Source of the DNA: Mesorhizobium sp.
Lineage (GTDB): Bacteria; Pseudomonadota; Alphaproteobacteria; Rhizobiales; Rhizobiaceae
Assembly (NCBI GenBank): GCA_019509685.1
Contig: JAEKLU010000230.1
Span: forward strand, 1 to 11,619
Length of the DNA: 11,619 nucleotides
Direction: 5' to 3'
Shown: positions 1 through 6,624 of the stretch, piece by piece
Layout: the number at the start of each line of letters is the position of its first letter
How positions within the stretch are numbered: position 1 is the first letter of the stretch
The notes under the pieces: generated by a model
What the model saw: the letters and a program-made list of their open reading frames with translations, nothing else
Database searches by the model: none
Told to the model about the DNA's origin: nothing
Position numbers and translations under genes: made by a program

Positions 1-161
1 TTGCTGATGAACTCCGCCATCCCGATGTCATTACTATCCTCGGGGAGTTTATGAGCGATGTCAGAGATATAAGTCTCGTCTGGCCGAAACGCCGTTTCGT
101 TCCGGCGCGCGTTCGGCAAGTGACCGATTTCTTCGTGGAAGCCATTCAGCGGCGAACCTAG
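1..161 (+). CDS. LysR-family transcriptional regulator, C-terminal end (5' truncated by window edge)
   Basis: Reading from base 3, an open frame of 52 codons runs to the TAG at 159-161. The upstream part lies outside the window. The peptide ends in VWPKRRFVPARVRQVTDFF followed by VEAIQRRT. This matches the usual last strand and helix of the LysR substrate-binding domain, where a V/L-W-P-x-R-R-x-x-P-A-R-V-R segment leads into a terminal F-hydrophobic helix. LysR regulators bind a small inducer through this domain and control promoters through an N-terminal helix-turn-helix, which cannot be seen here. The gene converges on the ABC transporter operon and its stop codon lies inside the first bases of the RIME-like repeat. 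Its targets cannot be told from this fragment. The family call rests only on the C-terminal tail, so confidence is moderate. Confidence 0.7.
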   Translation, partial: ADELRHPDVITILGEFMSDVRDISLVWPKRRFVPARVRQVTDFFVEAIQRRT

Positions 162-261
162 AGCAATTTCAGGAAAAGCGTGAGCGGTTTTCCGCCTGGA
201 AATTGCGAAAAACAAAGAGATAGAGCGGTTCGCCGTTTCCGTGAAACGGTGAAACGCTCTA
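159..261 (+). repeat. RIME1-like palindromic intergenic repeat, left copy
   Basis: This 103-bp element contains two imperfect hairpins. In the first, GCAATTT (163-169) pairs with AAATTGC (200-206), and GGAAAA (172-177) with TTTTCC (188-193). In the second, TAGAGCG (221-227) pairs with CGCTCTA (255-261), and CCGTTTC (233-239) with GAAACGG (243-249). A near-identical copy lies in opposite orientation at 1121-1223, with about six substitutions and two compensating one-base indels. The size and the two large palindromes match what I recall of the rhizobial intergenic mosaic element RIME1; no database comparison was possible. It overlaps the LysR stop codon and lies in a convergent intergenic region, where its hairpins could end or stabilise transcripts. 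Confidence 0.8.
260..261. repeat. Target-site duplication (TA), left of the IS
   Basis: TA directly precedes the left terminal repeat and is matched by TA at 1121-1122 directly after the right end. IS427-group elements typically insert at YTAR sites and duplicate TA. The same TA is also the last two bases of the palindromic repeat, so the duplication cannot be told apart from repeat sequence by inspection alone. Confidence 0.6.
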
Positions 262-280
262 GGTTGTAGTGACAATTTAA
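262..280 (+). repeat. IS left terminal inverted repeat
   Basis: The sequence GGTTGTAGTGACAATTTAA matches the inverted right end at 18 of 19 positions; the mismatch is at base 3. It ends immediately before the transposase stop codon, whose complement occupies 281-283. Confidence 0.88.
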
Positions 281-1041
281 TCATTTGAGCCAGAGCATGA
301 TGGCGGCGATCTTGACGAAGCCGAGGAAGTTGGCGGCGATTTTGTCGTAGCGGGTTGCGATGCGCCGCCACTGCTTAAGCTTGGCGAAGAAAGCCTCAAT
401 GCCCCAGCGGTTTTTGTAGGCGATCTTGTCGTAGCTGTGTTGGTATTTGCGATGGCGCCGTGGCGGAATGACCGGTTCACCGCCTTGGTCGAGGATCACG
501 TCATGCAGTCGATCGGCATCATAGGCGCGGTCGGCGATCACTTGGCCTGCGGCAATGCCCTCGACCAGACCACAGGCGGGCGCCATGTCGTTTTGCTGAC
601 CGGGGCCGAGTTCGAAGCGGACTGGCAAGCCGAGTGCATCTACGACGGCATGGAGCTTGGTGCCGAACCCGCCTCGCGAGCGACCGAGAGCCTGGGCTTC
701 AGATCCCCCCTTTTGCGCCGCGCCCCGGCAGCTTGGGCCTGAGCCCGGATAACGGTTGCGTCGATCATCAGCCATTCCAGGTCTGGATCGCTGCTGATCG
801 CTTCGAACAGCCGGTCGAACACGCCAGCCTCGATCCAGCGATAGTAGCGGCGCTTTGCCCTCTGATGCGGGCCAAATCGCTCCGGCAGGTCGCGCCAGCG
901 GCCGCCTGAGCGAGCGATCCACAAAAGCGCATCGAAGAAGAGCCGGCCATCGCTACGAGGCCCGCGCTTGCCCTTGCGCCCGCCCGGCACAAACGGCTTG
1001 ATACGCTCCCACTGATCGTCGCGTAGAATCTCACCTTCCAA
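281..1041 (-). CDS. IS5/IS427-type DDE transposase, two frames joined by -1 frameshift
   Basis: The first frame starts at ATG 1041 (MEGEILRDDQWERIKPFVPG) and carries the DUF4096-like N-terminal region and the first catalytic Asp (D94, in WLMIDATV). It reads 640-1041. The second frame carries the rest of the catalytic core down to the stop at 281. The frames meet at A4G6 on the coding strand (complement of 705-714). A -1 slip there gives RKRG-GSEAQALGRSRGGFGTK and a fused protein of 253 residues, the normal size for this group. In fused numbering the DDE triad is D94, D171 (VIADRAYDADRL) and E216 (NRWGIEAFFAKLKQWRR). The enzyme cuts and joins the IS ends. The slip is inferred to be programmed, because the site and frame order are typical of IS427 relatives. 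Without the slip, the first frame would give a 133-residue protein lacking two catalytic acids. Confidence 0.9.
705..714 (-). promoter_or_regulatory. Slippery A4G6 run, candidate -1 frameshift site
   Basis: On the coding strand the run reads CGC AAA AGG GGG GAT in the first frame. Backing up one base after GGG gives GGA TCT GAA, which enters the second frame at the point where conserved transposase sequence continues. A six-G homopolymer allows near-perfect re-pairing of the A-site tRNA. No downstream stimulatory structure was worked out. Confidence 0.7.
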
Positions 1042-1101
1042 AGCTGACCTCCAAAAGTCAGCCTTGAATCTGATTTGCCTATGGAAGGGAATCCCAAGCC
1101 G

Positions 1102-1120
1102 TTAAATTGTCACTACAGCC
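1102..1120 (-). repeat. IS right terminal inverted repeat
   Basis: The minus-strand sequence is GGCTGTAGTGACAATTTAA, the partner of the left end at 262-280 with one mismatch. It lies about 60 bp upstream of the transposase start, so the short leader between them must hold the element's own promoter if it has one. Confidence 0.88.
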
Positions 1121-1223
1121 TAGGGCGTTTCACCGTTTCACGGAAACGGCGAACCGCTCTATCTCTTTGTTTTTACGCAATTCCGGACGGAAAACCGATC
1201 ACACTTTTCCTGGAATTGCTCTA
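1121..1223 (-). repeat. RIME1-like palindromic intergenic repeat, right copy (inverted)
   Basis: Read on the minus strand this is the same 103-bp repeat as at 159-261, with about six substitutions plus one inserted and one missing base in the first hairpin. The TA at 1121-1122 is the flank of the IS. The far end lies nine bases beyond the stop codon of the last ABC transporter gene. The two copies face each other at their second hairpins, so without the IS they would form a long, nearly perfect inverted repeat. The element probably serves as the 3' structure of the transporter transcript. That role is inferred from position; there is no clear U-tract. Confidence 0.82.
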
Positions 1224-1232
1224 GCTACGGAG

Positions 1233-1979
1233 CTACACCCGCACAAACCCCTCGCTCGCCCGGAGCAGGTTGCGCGTATAATCCGCGCTCACGCGATGGC
1301 CAATCAGCTGGCTCGCCGTCAGCTTCTCGACCGTTTCGCCATTCTGCATCACCATCAGGCGCTCGCACATATGGGTGATGATGGCGAGGTCGTGGCTGAC
1401 CATCAGGAAGGTGAGCTTGCGGCGCCGACGGACCTCTTCCAAAAGGTTGAGCACTTCCGCCTGGACCGAGGCGTCGAGCGCCGAGGTCGGCTCGTCGAGC
1501 AACAGGATCGACGGTTCGAGGATCAGCGCGCGAGCGATCGCGACGCGTTGGCGCTGGCCGCCGGATAGCTGATGTGCGTAGCGGAAGCGGAAGCCAGTTC
1601 CGAGGCCGACCTCGTCCAACGCGCGCTCGATACGCTTTTCGCCGTCGGTAATGCCATGGATCGCCAGCGGCTCCTGCAGCAGGCGATCGACGGTCTGGCG
1701 CGGATGCAGCGAGCCGTACGGGTCCTGGAAGACCATCTGCACCTCGCGATAGAAGGCCTTGTCGCGGGTCCCGCCGAGTTTCTTGCCGTTGACGGTAATG
1801 GTGCCGGACGCAACCGGCGCCAGGCCGGTGATCGCCCGCAGCAGCGTCGACTTGCCGGAGCCGCTTTCGCCGACCAGTCCATAGGATTCGCCTTCTCCGA
1901 CTTCCAGGCTGACGCCCTTCAAAGCGCGAAAACGGTCGAAGACCACTTCCAGCTTCTCGACAGCGATCGCGGCCGTCAT
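1233..1979 (-). CDS. Dpp/Opp-type ABC transporter ATP-binding protein (DppF/OppF-like)
   Basis: This 248-residue protein is the second ATPase of the transporter and powers import through the two permeases from the cytoplasmic face. Motifs seen are Walker A GESGSGKST (37-45), Q-loop Q85 (FQDPYGS), signature LSGGQ (138-142), Walker B LLLDE (159-163) and H-loop H196. All catalytic residues are intact. I chose ATG 1979 because it overlaps the upstream ATPase stop by 4 bp (ATGA), and MTAAIAVEKLEVVF is a normal start for the fold. The frame stays open upstream, but that stretch is the other ATPase read out of frame. At 248 residues it is shorter than typical DppF/OppF (about 270-330), mainly because the C-terminal oligopeptide-transporter extension is cut back to a remnant (ADYTRNLL). 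It is the last gene of the operon and ends nine bases from the RIME-like repeat. Confidence 0.93.
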   Translation of the reverse strand: MTAAIAVEKLEVVFDRFRALKGVSLEVGEGESYGLVGESGSGKSTLLRAITGLAPVASGTITVNGKKLGGTRDKAFYREVQMVFQDPYGSLHPRQTVDRLLQEPLAIHGITDGEKRIERALDEVGLGTGFRFRYAHQLSGGQRQRVAIARALILEPSILLLDEPTSALDASVQAEVLNLLEEVRRRRKLTFLMVSHDLAIITHMCERLMVMQNGETVEKLTASQLIGHRVSADYTRNLLRASEGFVRV

Positions 1980-2815
1980 GCCGCCCACTCGGGCTTGCGG
2001 TCGAGAACCGGCAGCGGATGACGCTCGAAGCCGATCCGCGGCATGCAGTCGAGCAGGCCGCGCGTATAGGGATGCTGGGCGTCGCGCAGTTCGGAGGCCT
2101 TGAGCTGCTCGACCACCTTGCCGGCATACATCACGACCACGCGGTCGCAAAAGGAGGAAACCAGCCGCAGGTCGTGTGAGATGAAGATCAGGCCCATGCC
2201 GCGCTCGCTGACCAATTTGTCGAGGATGCCCAGCACATCGAGCTGCACGGTGACATCGAGCGCCGAGGTCGGCTCGTCGGCGATCATCAGCTCGGGTCCG
2301 GCGATCAGCATCATGGCGATCATGGCGCGCTGGCCCATGCCGCCCGAGACCTCATGCGGGTAGAGGTCGAAAACGCGCCTAGGGTCGCGGATCTGCACCG
2401 CTTCCAGCATCGCCAGCGCGCGCGCACGCGCCTCGGCCTTGGAAACCTTTTCATGCGTGCGCAGCGTTTCGACGATCTGGCGGCCGATGCTCATCACCGG
2501 ATCGAGCGAGTATTTCGGATCCTGCAGGATCATCGCGATGCGATTGCCGCGCAGCGCCCGACGCTCACGCGGCGATATCGAAAGCAGATCCATGCCGTCG
2601 AAAGAGAGCTTCTTCGCTGAAACCTCGGCCTGCGGCGGGGTCAGGCCCATGATGGCGCGGCCGGTCTGCGACTTGCCGGAACCGCTCTCGCCGACGATGC
2701 CCAGCCGCTCGCGGCCAAGCGAGAACGACACACCGCGCACGGCCTGGACGAGACCGGTTCGGGTCGGAAAATTGATACGCAGATCGTCGATGTCGAGAAG
2801 CGTGTCGCTGCTCAT
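1976..2815 (-). CDS. Dpp/Opp-type ABC transporter ATP-binding protein (DppD/OppD-like)
   Basis: This 279-residue protein is the first of two ATPases of the importer. Walker A is GESGSGKSQ (42-50), the Q-loop glutamine is Q98 (LQDPKYSLDP), the signature reads VSGGM (156-160), Walker B is LMIADE (176-181, catalytic E181), and the H-loop is H214. The C-terminal QHPYTRGLLDCMP is the oligopeptide-transporter tail that marks OppD/DppD proteins. The signature differs from the LSGGQ of its partner, which is common in DppD-like subunits. It is shorter than the usual 320-330 residues and has no cysteine-rich C-terminal extension. ATG 2815 is preceded by GAGTGGTGACC, which offers a modest ribosome site. 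It follows permease C after 10 bp and overlaps the next ATPase by 4 bp. Confidence 0.93.
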   Translation of the reverse strand: MSSDTLLDIDDLRINFPTRTGLVQAVRGVSFSLGRERLGIVGESGSGKSQTGRAIMGLTPPQAEVSAKKLSFDGMDLLSISPRERRALRGNRIAMILQDPKYSLDPVMSIGRQIVETLRTHEKVSKAEARARALAMLEAVQIRDPRRVFDLYPHEVSGGMGQRAMIAMMLIAGPELMIADEPTSALDVTVQLDVLGILDKLVSERGMGLIFISHDLRLVSSFCDRVVVMYAGKVVEQLKASELRDAQHPYTRGLLDCMPRIGFERHPLPVLDRKPEWAA

Positions 2816-2825
2816 TGGTCACCAC

Positions 2826-3746
2826 TCATTGATCACCGCTCCGGGGGTCAAGCGCGTCGCGCAGGCCGTCGCCGAGCAGGTTGAAGCCAAGGCTGACGAT
2901 GAGGATGGCGACCCCAGGTGCGGCGGCAACCCACCACTGGTCGAGGATGAAGCGTCGGCCGGACGCAATCATCGCGCCCCATTCGGGCAGCGGCGGCTGC
3001 GCGCCGAGACCGAGGAAGCCGAGGCCGGCGGCGATGAGGATGATGCCGGCCATATCGAGCGTCACGCGGATAATCAGCGAGGAGATGCAAAGCGGCATGA
3101 TGTGACGCAGCACGATGCGGAAGGATGAGGCGCCCATCAGTTCAACGGCCTTGATGTAGTCGGAGTTGCGCACTGTCAGCGTCTCGGCGCGGGCGATACG
3201 GGCATAAGGCGGCCAGGAGGTGATGGCGATCGCGATTATCGCGTTCTCGATGCCGGGGCCAAGCGCAGCGACGAAAGCCAGCGCCAGGACCAGCTTGGGG
3301 AAGGCCAGAAAAATATCGGTGACGCGCATCAGGATGGCATCGGTCCAGCCGCCGGCATAGCCGGCGACCGTGCCGACCAGCAGCCCGATGGGTGCCGCGA
3401 TGATGGCGACGAGGATCACGACATAGAGCGTCCATCGCGTGCCGTAGACAACGCGCGAATAGATGTCGCGGCCAAGGTCGTCAGTGCCGAACCAATGCGC
3501 GGCGCCAGGCGGCAGCAGGCGGGCATTCTTGAGGTCGCCGAAGGTCGGCGAGTAAGGCGCCAGCACACCGGCAAGGGCCGCGACCGCCACAAGCGCGATA
3601 ATGATGAACAGCCCGACCAACGCCAGCCGGTTGGCGGAGAAGCGCCGCCAGGCGACATAGGCCCGGCCGAGCCTTGCCTGCAGGCGCGAGGCCGGCCGCT
3701 CGGTGAGCAGCCACGCGCGCCGGGATTGGAGGGTTTCGACGCTCAT
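2826..3746 (-). CDS. Dpp/Opp-type ABC transporter permease (DppC/OppC-like)
   Basis: This 306-residue inner-membrane subunit forms half of the translocation channel. The first membrane segment (about 41-63, LALVGLFIIIALVAVAALAG) is followed by the periplasmic loop with HWFGTDDLGRDIYSRVVYG (84-102), a hallmark of DppC/OppC proteins. Four or five further hydrophobic segments lie at about 105-130, 145-180, 216-250 and 270-292. The EAA loop that docks on the ATPases is YIKAVELMGASSFRIVLRHIMP (split here as YIKAVELMGASS, 197-208, then FRIVLRHIMP). ATG 3746 overlaps the stop of the upstream permease by 4 bp (ATGA), which decides the start, although the frame stays open further upstream. The leading 40 residues are basic and cytoplasmic. 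Confidence 0.94.
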   Translation of the reverse strand: MSVETLQSRRAWLLTERPASRLQARLGRAYVAWRRFSANRLALVGLFIIIALVAVAALAGVLAPYSPTFGDLKNARLLPPGAAHWFGTDDLGRDIYSRVVYGTRWTLYVVILVAIIAAPIGLLVGTVAGYAGGWTDAILMRVTDIFLAFPKLVLALAFVAALGPGIENAIIAIAITSWPPYARIARAETLTVRNSDYIKAVELMGASSFRIVLRHIMPLCISSLIIRVTLDMAGIILIAAGLGFLGLGAQPPLPEWGAMIASGRRFILDQWWVAAAPGVAILIVSLGFNLLGDGLRDALDPRSGDQ

Positions 3747-4810
3747 CCGACCTTGGTCCTCGGATCGAGAAGCCGGTAGAGTAGATCGGAGAAGAGGTTG
3801 ATGCCTATGAAGACCGAGCCGATGGCGATGGTGCCGCCAAGCACGGCGTTCATGTCTGCATTCTGCAGCGAATTGGTGATGTAGAGGCCGATGCCGGGCC
3901 ACGAGAAGACGGTCTCGGTCAACACAGAGCCCTCGAGCAGGTTGGCGTAGGAGAGCGCGATCACCGTCACCATCGGCACCGCGGCGTTGCGCAGCGCGTG
4001 GCCCCAGATGATGCGGCTTTCCGACAGACCCTTGGCGCGCGCGGCGACGATATATTCCTGCGCCAGCTCGTTCAGCATGAAGGAGCGGGTCATGCGGCTG
4101 ATATAGGCGAGCGACAGATAGCCGAGCAGTGCTGCCGGCAGGACGATGTGGCGCCAGGCGTCGTGGAAGACGTCCCACTGCCCCTGGATCGCGGCATCGA
4201 GCAAATAGAAGCCGGTGATCGGCGTGAAGGTGTATTCGTAGACGACGTCGAGCCGCGCCGGAAAGGCGATCCACTGCAGCTTGGCGTAGAACAGCACCAG
4301 GCCGAGCAGCCCCAGCCAGAAGATCGGCACCGAATAGCCGATGAGGCCGACGATGCGCGCGACCTGGTCGACCAGGCTGCCGCGTTTGACGGCGGCCAGC
4401 ACGCCGAGCGGCACGCCGATGATGGCGCCGATCAGCGTGCCCAGCGTCGCCAATTCGATGGTGGCAGGAAAGACGCGGCGGATATCGGACATCACCGGAT
4501 TTGTGGTCAGCACCGACGTGCCGAAATCACCGCTCAGAGCGTGTTTGACATAGATGTAGAACTGCTCGATCCAGGGCAGGTCGAGCCCCATCTCGCGGCG
4601 CGTGCGCTCCACCACTGCCGTAGGCGCCCGGTCGCCGAGGACGGCCAGAACCGGATCGATCGGGATGACGCGGCCGATGAAAAATGTCACCGCGAGCAGG
4701 CCGAGATAGGTCGTCACCGCGATGATCAAAAAGCGGCCGAGCGACGATAGAATGGCGACGGCACGGACGCTTCCACGCCCTGCCGCCGCCTGGTTTTCAG
4801 CCACGCTCAC
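3743..4810 (-). CDS. Dpp/Opp-type ABC transporter permease (DppB/OppB-like)
   Basis: This 355-residue permease is the other half of the channel. The first membrane helix is at about 26-48 (FLIIAVTTYLGLLAVTFFIG) and is followed by a periplasmic stretch with RREMGLDLPWIEQFYIYV (71-88) and GDFGTSV (94-100), both typical of DppB/OppB. Later hydrophobic segments lie near 115-140, 150-176, 222-240, 276-300 and 318-342. The EAA loop is at 253-280 (YIVAARAKGLSESRIIWGHA). The start is GTG at 4810, 18 bp after the binding-protein stop; a second GTG two codons later is equally possible. No ATG occurs before residue 74, which is far inside the conserved domain. The ribosome site is weak (GGCGGACG), suggesting translational coupling to the binding protein gene. 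Confidence 0.93.
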   Translation of the reverse strand: MSVAENQAAAGRGSVRAVAILSSLGRFLIIAVTTYLGLLAVTFFIGRVIPIDPVLAVLGDRAPTAVVERTRREMGLDLPWIEQFYIYVKHALSGDFGTSVLTTNPVMSDIRRVFPATIELATLGTLIGAIIGVPLGVLAAVKRGSLVDQVARIVGLIGYSVPIFWLGLLGLVLFYAKLQWIAFPARLDVVYEYTFTPITGFYLLDAAIQGQWDVFHDAWRHIVLPAALLGYLSLAYISRMTRSFMLNELAQEYIVAARAKGLSESRIIWGHALRNAAVPMVTVIALSYANLLEGSVLTETVFSWPGIGLYITNSLQNADMNAVLGGTIAIGSVFIGINLFSDLLYRLLDPRTKVG

Positions 4811-4828
4811 GCGTCGCGTCCGCCGCTT

Positions 4829-6466
4829 CTATTCCTTCGAAACCGGACCGACGAAGTTGGTGTCGAAGCTCGGGCCGAGCGCGAAGCCTTTGAGGTTCTT
4901 GCGCAGCCCGGCCACTTCCAGTTGCTGGTGGATGATGACGAAGGGGCTGGTGTCGAGGATCTTCTTCTCGAGATCCTTGTACATATCGGCGCGCTTGCCC
5001 GCATCCTTCTCCAGAAGTGCTGCTTCCGTTTCCTTGGTCAGGTCCGGAATATCCCAGCTGTTGCGCCAGGCGAGCGTGTGAGACTTGCCGGCATCCGAAT
5101 TGTCGGGATTAGAGGCGAAGGTCTGGGCGTTGGAGTTCGGATCGAAATAATCCTGACCCCAATTGCCGATATAGATATCGTGGTTGCGGGCACGATACTT
5201 GGTCAGCGTCTGCTTACCATCACCCGGGATGATCTCCAGCTGAATGCCGGCCTGCCCGAGCGTCTGCTGGATCGATTCCGCCATGCCGGTGGTCGGCTGT
5301 CCTGTGCGAACGTCCATGGTCACCTTGAAACCATCCGGCAGGCCGGCCTTGGCCAGCAATTCCTTGGCCTTGGCGACGTCGAGCTTGAACGGGTTCTCGT
5401 CCAGTTCACCCAGAACGCCCTTGGGCAGGAAGGTCTGGTGGATCTCGCCGATGCCCTTGAGGATGGTCGTGCTCAGCGCATCATAGTCGACCAGATATTT
5501 GAACGCCTGGCGGACCTCGGGCTTGGCAAGCGTCGGGTTCTTCTGATTGAGGCTGATGTAATAGACCGTGCCCTTCGGCGCGCTGGTGGTGACGAGGTCG
5601 GCGTTCTTGGCAATGGCGTCGAGATCGTTCGGCTCGAGGTTGCGGGCAACGTCGATGTCGCCGGCTTCGAGCGCCAGACGCTGCGCCGAGCTTTCCTTCA
5701 TGTTGCGGTAGATGACGCGGGCGAGCTTGGCCTTCTCGCCATTGTAATTGTCATTGCGCTCCAGAACGACGGCCTCGTTGGCGCGCCATTCACGCAGCTT
5801 GTAGGCGCCGGAGCCGGCATAGCCGGTCTTCAGCCAGGCGTTGCCGAAGTCATTGTCCCATTTGTAGTCGGCGCTCGGCGTCACGGCGGCGACATGTTCC
5901 TTGACCAGCTTGGCGTCGACCACCGAGGCAACGGTGGCCGAGAGGCAGTTCAGCACGAAGCTCGGTGCATAGGCTTTGTCGACGGTGAACTGGAACGTAG
6001 CGTCGTCGACGGCCTTGGCCTTTTCAGTGACGTTGTCGCCGCTGATGCCAAACTGGCCGATGATGAAGGCCGGGCTCTTGTCCAGCTTGACGGCGCGTTC
6101 GAAGGAATAGGCGACATCGGCCGCGGTGATCGGATTGCCCGAGGCGAATTTGAGGCCCGGCTTCAGCTTGAAGGTGTAGGTCAGGCCATCGTCGGAGACG
6201 GTCCAGCTCGCAGCGAGATCCGGCTTGACCTTGGAAGTGTCGCTCAAATCGAGCCGGACCAGGAGATCATAGGTGTTGCCGGTGACCTCGGCAGTCGACA
6301 GCTCGAACGCCTCGCCAGGATCCATCGTGATGATGTCGTCGATGGCAAAACCCTCGACCAGCGTGTCGGCGGGGGTAACCGCGAAAGCGGGTGCGGCGCA
6401 CAGCGCCGACAGCGCCACGCCTACGAGCAGGCCGCGCGAGCGGAAAGCAAACTTTTCCAGCATCAT
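4829..6466 (-). CDS. Periplasmic substrate-binding protein, SBP_bac_5 family (DppA/OppA-like)
   Basis: This 545-residue protein captures the substrate in the periplasm and delivers it to the permease pair. Residues 1-29 form a Sec signal peptide: basic KFAFRSR, then a hydrophobic core, then APAFA with likely cleavage before V30. There is no lipobox, so the mature protein should be soluble. The rest spans a full family 5 binding fold, with the usual landmarks TYTFKLKPGLKFASGNPITA (135 region), YSFERAV, GSGAYKLREW and the late DYFDPNSNAQTFAS. Length is normal for the family. The start is ATG 6466, nine bases after AGGGA (complement of 6476-6480); an adjacent ATG follows at 6463. It is first in the operon and presumably the most expressed. 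Family 5 proteins carry di- and oligopeptides, nickel, opines, sugars and more, so the substrate stays open. Confidence 0.93.
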   Translation of the reverse strand: MMLEKFAFRSRGLLVGVALSALCAAPAFAVTPADTLVEGFAIDDIITMDPGEAFELSTAEVTGNTYDLLVRLDLSDTSKVKPDLAASWTVSDDGLTYTFKLKPGLKFASGNPITAADVAYSFERAVKLDKSPAFIIGQFGISGDNVTEKAKAVDDATFQFTVDKAYAPSFVLNCLSATVASVVDAKLVKEHVAAVTPSADYKWDNDFGNAWLKTGYAGSGAYKLREWRANEAVVLERNDNYNGEKAKLARVIYRNMKESSAQRLALEAGDIDVARNLEPNDLDAIAKNADLVTTSAPKGTVYYISLNQKNPTLAKPEVRQAFKYLVDYDALSTTILKGIGEIHQTFLPKGVLGELDENPFKLDVAKAKELLAKAGLPDGFKVTMDVRTGQPTTGMAESIQQTLGQAGIQLEIIPGDGKQTLTKYRARNHDIYIGNWGQDYFDPNSNAQTFASNPDNSDAGKSHTLAWRNSWDIPDLTKETEAALLEKDAGKRADMYKDLEKKILDTSPFVIIHQQLEVAGLRKNLKGFALGPSFDTNFVGPVSKE

Positions 6467-6497
6467 GGTGATCGTTCCCTGTTTTGTTGATTATTGA

Positions 6498-6516
6498 CCT
6501 GAGTTCCCGGCTCAGG
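6498..6516 (-). promoter_or_regulatory. Leader hairpin upstream of the binding-protein gene
   Basis: CCTGAG and CTCAGG form a 6-bp perfect stem around a 7-base loop, about 31 bases before the start codon. It lies in the inferred untranslated leader, and a smaller stem GCCGC-CAT-GCGGC lies at 6536-6548. Neither is followed by a U-tract, so they are not classical terminators. They might affect mRNA stability or ribosome access. Confidence 0.35.
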
Positions 6517-6573
6517 ATTGCAGCGTTCTTTTGAAGCCGCATGGCGGCCTCTGACCCCGTAACGTCGTGGTTT

Positions 6574-6589
6574 TTGTCCAATTGGTCAA
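6574..6589. promoter_or_regulatory. Candidate operator, 16-bp interrupted palindrome
   Basis: TTGTCCAATTGGTCAA is symmetric at 14 of 16 positions (TTG-x-CCAATTGG-x-CAA) and overlaps the candidate -35 box of the transporter operon. A regulator bound here would compete with RNA polymerase, so repression is the simplest reading. The regulator family is not identified; GntR-like proteins are one possibility from the general form only. Confidence 0.45.
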
Positions 6590-6624
6590 CAGCATATAAG
6601 GCGACTTTAGAGCCGGCAACGCGG

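Larger units (their letters stand above)
262..1120 (-). mobile_element. IS5-family insertion sequence, IS427 group
   Basis: The element is 859 bp and is bounded by 19-bp terminal inverted repeats. The left end is GGTTGTAGTGACAATTTAA, and the right end read on the minus strand is GGCTGTAGTGACAATTTAA, giving 18 of 19 matches. TA flanks both ends. Nearly all of it is filled by a leftward DDE transposase split over two reading frames, the usual layout for the IS427 group. The length and the TA target fit that group. Both ends, all three catalytic residues and the frameshift run are present, so the copy looks recent and potentially active. It lies between convergent genes and breaks no coding sequence. 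A specific IS name would need an ISfinder search. Confidence 0.92.

Noticed and set aside
437..909. Plus-strand frames inside the insertion sequence
   Set aside because: They are antisense to the transposase, lack recognisable motifs and span the frameshift region by chance.
159..1223. Composite transposon or CRISPR-like array from the repeated flanks
   Set aside because: There are only two repeat copies, inverted rather than direct, with no spacers and a single IS between them. Both are explained by RIME-like elements and one insertion.
1980..2150. Upstream extension of the F-type ATPase frame
   Set aside because: This stretch is the D-type ATPase read in another frame. ATG 1979 in the ATGA overlap is the natural start.
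3747..4274. Upstream extension of the permease C frame, giving a 482-residue protein
   Set aside because: The added N-terminal part is Arg/His-rich nonsense read out of frame through permease B. The conserved protein begins at ATG 3746.
4922..6490. 522-codon open frame on the plus strand opposite the binding-protein gene
   Set aside because: It is the complement of a clearly conserved SBP_bac_5 gene. Its translation is Val/Gly/Asp-rich without a recognisable domain, a usual shadow in GC-rich DNA.
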